56,702 bases of DNA from a virus. Where the stretch lies: IMG/VR virus record IMGVR_UViG_3300035670_000255, positions 1-56,702 of that record, one strand, 5' to 3'. Position 1 is the first letter of the stretch; every line of letters begins with the position of its first letter. Shown in pieces: positions 8,438 through 14,451 of this stretch. Made by a program: the position numbers and the translations under genes. A model generated the notes under the pieces. That model saw nothing but the letters and a program-made list of their open reading frames with translations, was not told where the DNA came from and ran no database searches.

Positions 8438-8890
8438 ATGGCTAAGCACACGCAAAAGAACAAGGCGCGTATGTTTCGGGAGTCCAGCAGATTACCTGAC
8501 AGCGCAATATCACACGAAGGACTTAAGCACCTCGGAATCACATACCACTACTTCCGTAAAAGGTTTGGGCTTACAATGGGACAGCTACACCTTATGCTGT
8601 TGGTGTACGACCTTGAGTTTTTCACAACCGACTACGCCTGCAAGCAGATGCGTATGTATCGAGGTATGTTCTACAAGAGAAACATCCTTCCACTTATAAA
8701 AGCAGAATACCTATACCATCACTTCCGTCAGACAAGCCCGTCGTTCCATAGTATGGAGGACTTAATGTTCTATGGTGAGACGCGGTTCTCGTACCGTTCT
8801 CGTATGGCGCTTACCCAGAAAGGCAGGATGCTGGTAGCTAGGTTTTACCGAAGTGCTGCTACTGGCGCTTTGCCTGATTTGGATGAGTAG
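8438..8890 (+). CDS. MarR-like winged-helix protein, lone rightward gene
   Basis: 150 residues. A basic N-terminus is followed by LTMGQLHLMLLVYDLEFFT, a segment like the first helices of MarR-type winged helices, then a recognition-helix region (GMFYKRNILPLIKAEYLYHH) and a wing with RMALTQKGRMLVARFYR, the classic xALTxKG ending. This suggests a DNA-binding regulator acting in the host cytoplasm. It is the only rightward gene in the left block and its 3' end overlaps the next leftward gene by 32 bases, tail to tail. A late-gene activator or repressor is possible, but no target is shown. Confidence 0.6.
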   Translation: MAKHTQKNKARMFRESSRLPDSAISHEGLKHLGITYHYFRKRFGLTMGQLHLMLLVYDLEFFTTDYACKQMRMYRGMFYKRNILPLIKAEYLYHHFRQTSPSFHSMEDLMFYGETRFSYRSRMALTQKGRMLVARFYRSAATGALPDLDE

Positions 8891-9041
8891 TGATTACCTT
8901 AAACGGCATCTCTAGCGCTGCTCCTTCGTGGGGAACAAACTCTCCTTTGTGGGGCATAAGGTAATAGCGACCCTTGTCGTTCATCCAATGGTAGCCATCA
9001 GGGGCTTTTACCATTACCTTACCTTTCTTCTTTGCTTTCAC
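8859..9041 (-). CDS. Small basic protein, 60 residues
   Basis: GTG start at 9041; no in-frame ATG upstream before the previous gene. Lysine-rich N-terminus (MKAKKKGKVMVK), then DGYHWMNDKGRYYLMPHKG, a pattern typical of short conserved phage proteins of unknown role. Start overlaps the preceding gene by 23 bases and the 3' end overlaps the rightward regulator gene. Confidence 0.5.
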   Translation of the reverse strand: MKAKKKGKVMVKAPDGYHWMNDKGRYYLMPHKGEFVPHEGAALEMPFKVITTHPNQAKRQ

Positions 9042-9153
9042 CGAGTAGTCTGTTTACAAGTTGGTGGTTTACAGCACCAATAGATGAGCGTCCTGCGCTA
9101 ACTCTTTTAATGCCGCGTGTACTTGTTCCGCGCTTTTTTGCTGACTTTGCCAT
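9019..9153 (-). CDS. Very small basic protein, 44 residues
   Basis: ATG 9153 to TAA 9019. Begins MAKSAKKRGTSTRGIKR, strongly basic, and ends LLGESKEER. It sits one base from the stop of the gene before it and overlaps the next gene, the tight packing of real phage genes. No recognised family; nucleic-acid binding is suggested by charge only. Confidence 0.5.
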   Translation of the reverse strand: MAKSAKKRGTSTRGIKRVSAGRSSIGAVNHQLVNRLLGESKEER

Positions 9154-9154
9154 C

Positions 9155-9259
9155 TTAACTACCGCAGGCCTCGCAGTCCTCTGGATTGTCGATGTTGCAC
9201 GTAGGTTGATTGGCTTCCTCTAGCTCGTTGAGCCAGTTGTCAAAGTTGTTGTCGCTCAT
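9155..9259 (-). CDS. Very small acidic cysteine protein, 34 residues
   Basis: ATG 9259 to TAA 9155. Acidic, with cysteines in CNIDNPEDCEAC near the C-terminus that could bind a metal. Start overlaps the previous stop in an ATGA junction, and the next gene begins after one base. Too short to classify. Confidence 0.42.
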   Translation of the reverse strand: MSDNNFDNWLNELEEANQPTCNIDNPEDCEACGS

Positions 9260-9501
9260 TTCTTTGCTCTGTTTTTGGATGCGGAAATCATTTTACGTTC
9301 TGAGTGGTCGAAGTCCATACCATCACCATTCCCATAGGTGCCCATACGTCTGTTTACCTTATTAAGGAAGGCTCGGTACTTCTTTCGTTCTTCGGAAGAG
9401 TGGTATTCTTTGTTGTACGCATTCTTCTTCTCGCGAGCCTCTGGGTTCTCACGGAAGTACTTAGCTGATTTGGACAGCTCTCTTTTGTTAATCTTCGCCA
9501 T
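9256..9501 (-). CDS. Conserved-type small basic protein, 81 residues
   Basis: ATG at 9501. The N-terminal half is a charged helix (SKSAKYFRENPEAREKKNAY, then YHSSEERKKYRA); the end has GNGDGMDFDHSERKMISASK. The last segment, with an aspartate-histidine pair after a Gly-Asp turn, is a pattern I associate with small proteins near packaging genes of Bacteroidetes phages and is faintly reminiscent of HNH sites. No catalytic claim is possible. The start overlaps the end of the endonuclease VII gene by 14 bases. Confidence 0.5.
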   Translation of the reverse strand: MAKINKRELSKSAKYFRENPEAREKKNAYNKEYHSSEERKKYRAFLNKVNRRMGTYGNGDGMDFDHSERKMISASKNRAKK

Positions 9502-9928
9502 AATGTCCTCTTTCTCTTAGGTATTTAGCAGCACGGTCTACAACGTCGGGGTGGTCTTTTAGGAATGCAATGGAGCTGTTACACTTCTTGCACAGCAAAC
9601 CACGAAACTCATCGGTCTTGTGGTTGTGGTCGATGGCGCAGGTGTCGAGATGGATGTTGTCTAAACATATAGCACACTTACCTTCCTGCTCTAAGAAGGT
9701 GTCCTTCACTTGACGTGGAGTAACCTTCCTTCGTTTGCACCTTCTGTTAAAGGTCCATTCGGGCGACGACTTCGCTGCCTTCTCTGGATTCTCTTTCTTC
9801 CAGACCTTGTACTTCTCGTAAGAGCAGGCCTTGCATTGGAGTGCTCGCTTTTCGTTATGCCGTCCGTAGATTCGATAGCCTTCTATTGACTTCTCGACTC
9901 CGCAGACATTGCAAGCGAACAACTCCAT
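9488..9928 (-). CDS. Recombination endonuclease VII-like resolvase
   Basis: 146 residues. The N-terminus carries a zinc ribbon-like set, C6/C9 and C32/C35. The C-terminal half is the endonuclease VII fold: C85/C88, then the catalytic AIDHNHKT (D100, H101, H103), then RGLLCKKCN with C113/C116, the zinc-binding His-Me finger arrangement. Endonuclease VII family enzymes cut Holliday junctions and branched DNA so that packaged genomes are unbranched. This late-block position fits packaging, while a separate RusA-type resolvase sits in the early block. Joined to its upstream neighbour by a TAATG overlap. Confidence 0.88.
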   Translation of the reverse strand: MELFACNVCGVEKSIEGYRIYGRHNEKRALQCKACSYEKYKVWKKENPEKAAKSSPEWTFNRRCKRRKVTPRQVKDTFLEQEGKCAICLDNIHLDTCAIDHNHKTDEFRGLLCKKCNSSIAFLKDHPDVVDRAAKYLRERGHYGED

Positions 9929-10104
9929 TAGTCCTCGCTATAGAAGCAGGCCTTGACTTTGTAATGGGTTGGCATCTTACCTCCTGCTTTAACGGCAGCT
10001 TCCAGCTGTTTAACAGCCATCATAAGGTCCATCCCCTTTACTTCAATCTCAGCACCGGACTCTTCGCCCATCTTGCCTCCTTCGTTGTACTTCTTGGTTT
10101 TCAT
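9928..10104 (-). CDS. Hypothetical protein, 58 residues
   Basis: ATG 10104 to TAA 9930-9928, with TAATG overlaps at both ends (EF-hand-like gene upstream, endonuclease VII downstream), so three genes are translationally coupled. Begins MKTKKYNEGGKMGEES, contains a helix KGMDLMMAVKQLEAAVKAGG and one cysteine near the end. No recognised family. Confidence 0.55.
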   Translation of the reverse strand: MKTKKYNEGGKMGEESGAEIEVKGMDLMMAVKQLEAAVKAGGKMPTHYKVKACFYSED

Positions 10105-10466
10105 TACTTCATCATCTTGAAGTCCATACCAGTAATCTTTCCGTCCTTATTCTTGTCCAGCTTTACCTGTCCTCCTTTAAGGTACTTCATCATACCGCCT
10201 TTGCCGTAGCTAGGAACCTTTCCTCCGCCCATCATCTTCTGAACGGGCTTCTTGACAACCTTGAATCCTTTAGCCTTTAGTTCTTTGTCGAACTTAGCAA
10301 GGGCTTCTGGACCTTCCTCTTTCAGTGCATTGCGCATCTCGGTAAGGTTCTCGGCTTCACGAGAGCGAGCAGCAGCATTGAACTTCTGGTCAGCCGTCAT
10401 TGGCATCTTCTTCTTAGGGTCTGGAACAATAGGTCCGCCCTTGGCGTACATCATTTTCGTTTTCAT
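10104..10466 (-). CDS. Small lysine/glycine-rich protein with EF-hand-like loop
   Basis: 120 residues from ATG 10466. Rich in K, G and M with several KGG turns. The C-terminus contains LDKNKDGKITGMDFKMMK, which matches a calcium-binding EF-hand or dockerin loop: D, N, D, K at positions 1, 3, 5, 7 and D at position 12. Only one such loop is present, so a paired EF-hand fold is not formed within the chain. Small GGK-type proteins of this kind are common near endolysin genes in Bacteroidetes phages and may be virion components, but the role is unknown. Confidence 0.55.
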   Translation of the reverse strand: MKTKMMYAKGGPIVPDPKKKMPMTADQKFNAAARSREAENLTEMRNALKEEGPEALAKFDKELKAKGFKVVKKPVQKMMGGGKVPSYGKGGMMKYLKGGQVKLDKNKDGKITGMDFKMMK

Positions 10467-10482
10467 AAAGCGAAGATAATTA

Positions 10483-11106
10483 TTAAAAGTAATCGAACTT
10501 AAAGCCTTTAGTTGATGATTGATTGCCCTTAAGTACAGTCGTCACAGTTGATTTTGATATACCAATAGCGTCTGCTGCCTCTTTTGCTGTTGCCCAAATG
10601 AATATTACATTGCCGTCCATATCCATTTGAACTACAGCTCTAGACCTAGGGTTGTTGTATCCAGACACATCTCCTAACCAAGTAGTTGGGTTAATTTTAT
10701 GAGCCTCACTCATCTTACGACGAGTTTCTTCTGATGGTATTCTGCCAATAGACTTTGCTCGTATCTTTTCTACAATATCCGCATAATTAGGTAGGTCTGT
10801 AATCTTTGGAGGCTTGTCTCCGCCTTTACTAGTATTGACTAACTTCTTTCCTTTAGATAAAGCTAAAGAGATTAACTCAACCTCTTTTTCATAGCACTCT
10901 GTTTCAGTTCCCTGAAAAATAATCCTGTGCCTAAAGTCAAAGTCAATCTTACGAAGCCATCGAGACTTGCGTAGGTTATATGATTTATTCTTCTTGTTTG
11001 TTGCTTCGTGTACGTGATTCTTCAACCTTTGCTCTGGTTCAATAGATACTCCAATGTATCTAATTCCAGTAGCGTCAGCTAATACGTAGACAAAACAATT
11101 ACCCAT
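10483..11106 (-). CDS. GIY-YIG homing endonuclease with NUMOD3 and NUMOD1 segments
   Basis: 207 residues from ATG 11106, chosen because the nuclease core begins right after it (CFVYVLADATGIRYIGVS, giving VYV and YIG). A NUMOD3-like helix follows (SEETRRKMSEAHK), then a C-terminal NUMOD1-like segment with VVQMDMDGNVIFIW, AADAIGIS and KGFKFDYF. The start overlaps the end of the endolysin gene by eight bases, suggesting insertion just behind it. Likely selfish; the target would be expected in or near the adjacent gene in related phages. Confidence 0.85.
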   Translation of the reverse strand: MGNCFVYVLADATGIRYIGVSIEPEQRLKNHVHEATNKKNKSYNLRKSRWLRKIDFDFRHRIIFQGTETECYEKEVELISLALSKGKKLVNTSKGGDKPPKITDLPNYADIVEKIRAKSIGRIPSEETRRKMSEAHKINPTTWLGDVSGYNNPRSRAVVQMDMDGNVIFIWATAKEAADAIGISKSTVTTVLKGNQSSTKGFKFDYF

Positions 11107-11593
11107 AAATCTCCTTGAACTTGGCTGCGGTGTACGGAATGTACTTGGCCTTACCTCCAGTAAAAACAGCAATCAGAATCTGTTTACGGTTTGTTCCTTT
11201 ACGATAACCGACGTGCACCCAGTTCATATCGCCAGCTCCGTTAGAACCCTCAGCGATGAGTTGGTCAAACTCCAAGTTGTCTTTAATAAAGTTGAATACA
11301 TCCTTGTTCTTTACACCATTACCGTGACCATCTTGGTCTAGGTCAAGAGCCTTTCCGTTGTTATGGTCAGAGGTAGCACTACCACCAATCGCCTTGTTTA
11401 AGGCAGCAGAGCGGTACCCAGATGAAATGTAAATAGGCACACCAAAGTGTTCACGCACCTTGTCAAACACTTCCTCACAGATAGTCTTAAGGTTCTCGAG
11501 GTGCTCAGCAGTTGGAGAGTTGTCAATACCCTTGCGCTTGGCAGTATCACTACGAGTTACTTCAGCCAGCGACACATACTTAGATAGTTTCAT
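11099..11593 (-). CDS. Endolysin, M15-family zinc D-Ala-D-Ala peptidase
   Basis: 164 residues from ATG 11593. It cuts peptide cross-links of host peptidoglycan at lysis. Zinc site: SGYRS at 58-62, SDHNNGKALDLD with H77 and D84, and WVHVGY with H127, the His/Asp/His set of M15A peptidases. No signal peptide or membrane segment, so it needs the holin to reach the wall. It is the first gene of the leftward block, just behind the control region, with a -7 element at 11623-11616. Confidence 0.9.
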   Translation of the reverse strand: MKLSKYVSLAEVTRSDTAKRKGIDNSPTAEHLENLKTICEEVFDKVREHFGVPIYISSGYRSAALNKAIGGSATSDHNNGKALDLDQDGHGNGVKNKDVFNFIKDNLEFDQLIAEGSNGAGDMNWVHVGYRKGTNRKQILIAVFTGGKAKYIPYTAAKFKEIYG

Positions 11594-11615
11594 AATCGTC
11601 TACGTTTTAGAGTTA

Positions 11616-11623
11616 CAAAAATA
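11616..11623 (-). promoter_or_regulatory. -7 element TATTTTTG upstream of endolysin
   Basis: TATTTTTG on the minus strand, 22 bases before ATG 11593. No -33 TTG at normal distance. Probable start of leftward transcription out of the control region. Confidence 0.4.
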
Positions 11624-11690
11624 ATCAATTCTGTTTTACCCCCTTATTGGTCATTAACAATGAAATGTTGAATACTCATACTCCAAACTA

Positions 11691-11721
11691 TTGAAAGTAT
11701 CATTTTTCTCTTGTAACTTTG
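11691..11721 (+). promoter_or_regulatory. Bacteroidetes-type promoter for candidate RNA
   Basis: TTG at 11691-11693, exactly 20 bp, then TAACTTTG at 11714-11721. This is a close match to the Bacteroidetes primary-sigma promoter. No protein gene follows for 1 kb, so the transcript is probably a non-coding RNA or a long leader. Confidence 0.7.
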
Positions 11722-11728
11722 CCGCTAA

Positions 11729-11939
11729 AGGTCCTAGCGCTAGCACAACCAACAGAACACTAAAGCTGACGGGCGGGCCTCCCACCCCGCCAAGTCAGCA
11801 GCTACACAACAGCTAGCAAGTGAGCTTTGACCAGTAACACCTGCCAAGGGTCAAAGCGAACGCGTCATAATAGGATAGACTTGTGCTGGCACGAAGACTA
11901 TTCTAGCTGTTCATCTTCTTCTCACCTCTCTTTTTTTTG
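11729..11939 (+). ncRNA. Candidate structured non-coding RNA
   Basis: No open frame starts here, but the promoter at 11691-11721 would transcribe it. The sequence folds by eye into a closed multi-branch shape. A 10-bp outer stem pairs 11739-11748 with 11881-11890, including one G-U pair. Inside are a GC-rich hairpin 11765-11799 (GCTGAC with GTCAGC, GGCGGG with CCCGCC) and a 9-bp hairpin 11824-11832 with 11849-11857. Eight T residues at 11931-11938 could end it. It matches no tmRNA, 6S, RNase P or tRNA feature that I can see. It could instead be structured origin DNA. Confidence 0.42.
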
Positions 11940-11943
11940 CAAC

Positions 11944-12111
11944 GTGCTCTATTTCACATAGTTGTCTACGTTTCTTTTTTAGGTAAACTTAGCTGTCACT
12001 CCCCCAACGAGAGAGAATAACAGCACATTTACAAATCTACACAACCTAACGCAGCCAACTTCCTAGACAACATCCAACACACCAGAACACATCCAACACT
12101 AAATAGAGCAC
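11944..12111 (+). repeat. 11-bp inverted repeat enclosing a C/A-rich, G-poor stretch
   Basis: GTGCTCTATTT at 11944-11954 is perfectly complementary to AAATAGAGCAC at 12101-12111. The enclosed ~145 bases are rich in C and A with little G and hold no gene. It could close a second RNA domain, or mark an unwinding or priming region of an origin. Confidence 0.4.
12070..12099 (+). repeat. Two direct copies of ACATCCAACAC
   Basis: Copies at 12070-12080 and 12089-12099, 19 bp start to start, inside the C/A-rich part of the control region. Function unknown. Confidence 0.45.
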
Positions 12112-12137
12112 TCAACAATGTTCAGCTAGCACACGTC

Positions 12138-12561
12138 ATAGCCAGAAACTATCAGTCGCAAGTGCACACTGATAAAAGGAACCACCAGATATAAGTATGG
12201 GCGGGATTATATATACTATACAACGAATCGACAACCAAACCGAAACGAAATCACAGACCCAAGCCCCCTACACGTACACGAAATTCTCAGAACATTCCAG
12301 CGTTTTACTACCTACTCCTACCCATAGATTCTAACTATTAAGTAGCCCCTTGGTCATAGTTTTTTCCTATCAAGTACCTAGTTAGCGATAGGAAATAACT
12401 ATCGGTGAGAAGTTCTCTCTGATGTAAGTGCTTGATAATCAGGGAGAACAATCCCACTCTAAAATCCCCTCATAGCCAAAACCTATCAACAACTACCAAA
12501 ACCACGCGCCTACGAGACAGCCATCATAGCCAAATCCTATCGGTCGATAGTCAAAACCTAT
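12138..12561 (+). repeat. Seven ATAG-N7-CTAT sites, candidate operators or iterons
   Basis: Identical-spacing partial palindromes start at 12138, 12324, 12356, 12388, 12472, 12526 and 12547, each 15 bp. The best copies (12388, 12547) extend to CGATAG-N7-CTATCG. The centre is often CCAAAAC, CCAAATC or TCAAAAC. Start-to-start distances among the last six are 32, 32, 84, 54 and 21 bp, close to whole helical turns, so bound dimers would lie on one face of the DNA. There is no open frame here. Either a repressor/activator array for the early promoter at 12710 or replication iterons would fit. Confidence 0.65.
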
Positions 12562-12603
12562 CGGGGTCGGAGTTATATTCGCGCCTCTACGTGTGGGTAT
12601 GAC

Positions 12604-12631
12604 GCGCAGGTGACGGGCAGGTAGCGCAGGT
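12604..12631 (+). repeat. Three GC-rich direct repeats, G(C/G)GCAGGT
   Basis: GCGCAGGT at 12604-12611, GGGCAGGT at 12615-12622 and GCGCAGGT at 12624-12631, in a short GC-rich patch between the ATAG sites and the palindrome. It contrasts with the AT-rich palindrome right after it. Function unknown; a protein-binding site is possible. Confidence 0.4.
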
Positions 12632-12643
12632 AGGCGCCGCGCG

Positions 12644-12717
12644 ATAGTCAATAGTAATTCTAAACGAAATTTATTTGTTTCTCAAATAAATTTCTTAAGA
12701 ATTATTCTATTGACTAT
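12644..12717 (+). repeat. 74-bp imperfect palindrome beside early promoter
   Basis: Left arm 12644-12677 and right arm 12683-12717 are nearly complementary around a 5-base loop (12678-12682). Both outer ends carry ATAGTCAATAG and both inner ends AAATTTATTTG; two small gaps separate these blocks. The right arm contains the TTG (-33) of the promoter at 12710-12742, so a protein bound here or DNA extrusion would affect it. It could also act as an origin stem-loop. Confidence 0.65.
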
Positions 12718-12742
12718 TTCCTACGAGAAAGTCGTACTTTTG
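12710..12742 (+). promoter_or_regulatory. First early promoter
   Basis: TTG 12710-12712, 22-bp spacer, TACTTTTG 12735-12742, then ATG at 12772. The spacer is two bases longer than at other early promoters. It overlaps the large palindrome, suggesting regulation. It would drive 12772 and the amidoligase cassette. Confidence 0.6.
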
Positions 12743-12771
12743 CCTCGAATCCCACCAAAAATCGTGTTCCG

Positions 12772-13056
12772 ATGGCTAAAGTAAAAAGAAATACTAACTC
12801 TACCTATACTCACGTTAGTAGTCCAAAGATTAGTAGTGTATATCAGGAGAATATATACTATACTCATAAGTTCACTAAGTTCAAAACTAAGTTTCGTACT
12901 AAGTGCTTTGAGACAGGTTCTATACTTGATGCAGGTACTTTTGTTGCCTTTGATACTTTGAGTCGCAAAGTATTTTCTCTTAATAGTTCTACTTATGCTT
13001 ACTACTTGACCTCTATTAGTCGGTCATTTAATGGTCTTAATTGGTCAAGAGTATAA
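12772..13056 (+). CDS. First early gene, hypothetical 94-residue protein
   Basis: Basic, rich in S, T, Y, F and K (MAKVKRNTNSTYTHVSS at the start); about four short strands are predicted. No family recognised. Position right behind the first early promoter suggests expression immediately after entry, as with host-takeover or regulatory proteins, but that is inference. Codons are T-ending and AT-rich, like the next gene and unlike most later genes. Confidence 0.6.
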   Translation: MAKVKRNTNSTYTHVSSPKISSVYQENIYYTHKFTKFKTKFRTKCFETGSILDAGTFVAFDTLSRKVFSLNSSTYAYYLTSISRSFNGLNWSRV

Positions 13057-13075
13057 AGTTTAAGGTGTAGGATAC

Positions 13076-13083
13076 TACCTTTG
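13076..13083 (+). promoter_or_regulatory. -7 element TACCTTTG upstream of amidoligase 1
   Basis: TACCTTTG, 46 bases before the ATG at 13130, with no TTG 19-22 bp upstream. A T-rich tract follows at about 13098-13115. Weak candidate for a second start of transcription. Confidence 0.35.
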
Positions 13084-13129
13084 AAGTGTATCTATTGTTT
13101 TCTTTTTTTTTTTGTAATTCCTAATTGTT

Positions 13130-14269
13130 ATGGATAATCTTGTAACCTTGTCTTGTGGTCGTGAAGTAGATGCTTCTGATGCTGTTGAGATTACTTATGG
13201 CTTCCGTCGTGGTACTCTGATTCACGTAGATGACTCTATCTCTACTATTGATGGTGAAGTAGTTCACTCTGATGATGCTTACTATTGTGATGGAGATGGT
13301 GAATACTATGCAGATAGTTCCGACTTAGTTTACGTTAGTGAGGGTAGTTATGATGGCTACTATTTGTCTGATGATGTAGTTTACGCTGAAGATTGTAATG
13401 ACTACTACCACATTGGAGACATTGGTCATTATGTGTTCCAACATTCAGATGGTTGTTACTATACTGAAGAAGAACGTACTGAGCGTTGTCATTCCTACCA
13501 TAGTGGCTATCGTCCTATGTTGACTACTGAAGATACCAAGTTTACTGTGGGCTTCGAGGTAGAGAAAGAAGATGAAGAAGTCCTTGATAATTGGGAATTA
13601 GATGACGTAGACGACACTAAGTGGTCTCGTGAAGAAGATGGTTCCCTTGATGGTTCCTCAGGTTTTGAATTGGTAAGTCCTACCTACGACCTTATGACTG
13701 ATGACTTAGACAATGCTGTTGCTACTGATATTCTCAGTGCTCATATCAATGCTAAGTATTCTGATAATTGTGGTGGTCATATCAACTTTGGTATCAAAGG
13801 TTTGGATGGTCAAGAGGTCTACGATAAGGTAAAAGGGTTTGTTCCTGTGCTGTTGTCGCTGTACCAATCTCGACTACGTAGTCGTTGGTGCCCTGCTAAG
13901 AAGTCCTACGATAATAGTAAGTATAGTGCTGTTGCTATCAAGAGTTCCTACATTGAGTTTCGTGCTCCTTCTGCTGTTATTTCGGTAACTAACTTACTAT
14001 GGCGTAGGGACTTGCTTCGTATTATGGCTTCTAACCTTGACAAGGGTACGCTGTTCTTTATCCGTGAGATGTTGACTCCTACGAGTGCCCTACATAAGCA
14101 CTTGCTCAAGGTGGTGAGTGCTCCTACTATCTACCGACGTGCCGCATTTGCTGCTGCGTTGGCTGAGAAAATGACAGGTACCGACTACGCTAAGTACGTT
14201 AGTGTTGAGGGTTTCGGTAGTGCTGTGGAAGATATGAAATCCCGTGCCGAATCTATGATTCGTGAGTAA
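13130..14269 (+). CDS. Amidoligase (COOH-NH2 ligase) family protein 1
   Basis: 379 residues. Residues 136-280 show the ordered motifs of the Amidoligase_2 family, ATP-dependent enzymes with a glutamine-synthetase-like fold that form amide bonds: GFEVEKE (141-147), REEDGSL (167-173), ELVSP (180-184), CGGHINFG (214-221) and YIEFRAP (274-280). The glutamates and histidine are the expected ATP/metal ligands. Residues 10-125 are acidic, aromatic-rich imperfect repeats (for example YCDGDGEYYADSSDLVYVS) with several Cys and His, perhaps a substrate or peptide-binding region. The C-terminal half shares TNLLWRRDLLRI with the paralogue at 15440. Next to a class II amidotransferase that could supply ammonia. 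Substrate unknown. Ends before a terminator-like hairpin. Confidence 0.82.
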   Translation: MDNLVTLSCGREVDASDAVEITYGFRRGTLIHVDDSISTIDGEVVHSDDAYYCDGDGEYYADSSDLVYVSEGSYDGYYLSDDVVYAEDCNDYYHIGDIGHYVFQHSDGCYYTEEERTERCHSYHSGYRPMLTTEDTKFTVGFEVEKEDEEVLDNWELDDVDDTKWSREEDGSLDGSSGFELVSPTYDLMTDDLDNAVATDILSAHINAKYSDNCGGHINFGIKGLDGQEVYDKVKGFVPVLLSLYQSRLRSRWCPAKKSYDNSKYSAVAIKSSYIEFRAPSAVISVTNLLWRRDLLRIMASNLDKGTLFFIREMLTPTSALHKHLLKVVSAPTIYRRAAFAAALAEKMTGTDYAKYVSVEGFGSAVEDMKSRAESMIRE

Positions 14270-14278
14270 ATTTTAATC

Positions 14279-14318
14279 GGGGCTTGTTGGGTTCTGGACT
14301 TGACAAGCCCCTTATATT
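14279..14318 (+). terminator. Intrinsic terminator-like hairpin after amidoligase 1
   Basis: GGGGCTTGT (14279-14287) pairs perfectly with ACAAGCCCC (14303-14311), followed by TTATATT. The short T run suggests partial termination that lowers expression of the genes behind it. Confidence 0.6.
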
Positions 14319-14326
14319 GTATACGT

Positions 14327-14416
14327 ATGAAAGAAAATGTCCTTCCCCTTCCGATGATTGCTGTTGTGCTGTTCATTGGTATTATCAGCGTGGCTCTTGT
14401 AAGTGCTATCGCCTAA
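14327..14416 (+). CDS. 29-residue single-pass membrane peptide
   Basis: ATG 14327 to TAA 14416. Short polar N-terminus then a continuous hydrophobic segment (PMIAVVLFIGIISVALVSAI). Lies between the amidoligase 1 hairpin and the amidotransferase, with space for its own leader. Expression is unproven; length and context fit a phage micropeptide inserted in the host inner membrane. Confidence 0.4.
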   Translation: MKENVLPLPMIAVVLFIGIISVALVSAIA

Positions 14417-14451
14417 CTATTTGTTTATTAACTATTTAATTCTTGTTTATT

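Noticed and set aside
9256-9501. Active HNH nuclease for the 81-residue basic protein
   Set aside because: Only a weak DxDH-like turn is present; the full His-Me finger set is missing.
11729-11939. tmRNA, 6S RNA or RNase P identity for the candidate RNA
   Set aside because: No tRNA-like ends with CCA, no tag frame and none of the conserved cores that I know.
12644-12717. The large palindrome as a transcription terminator
   Set aside because: It is AT-rich, lacks a T run after it, and overlaps a promoter rather than following a gene.
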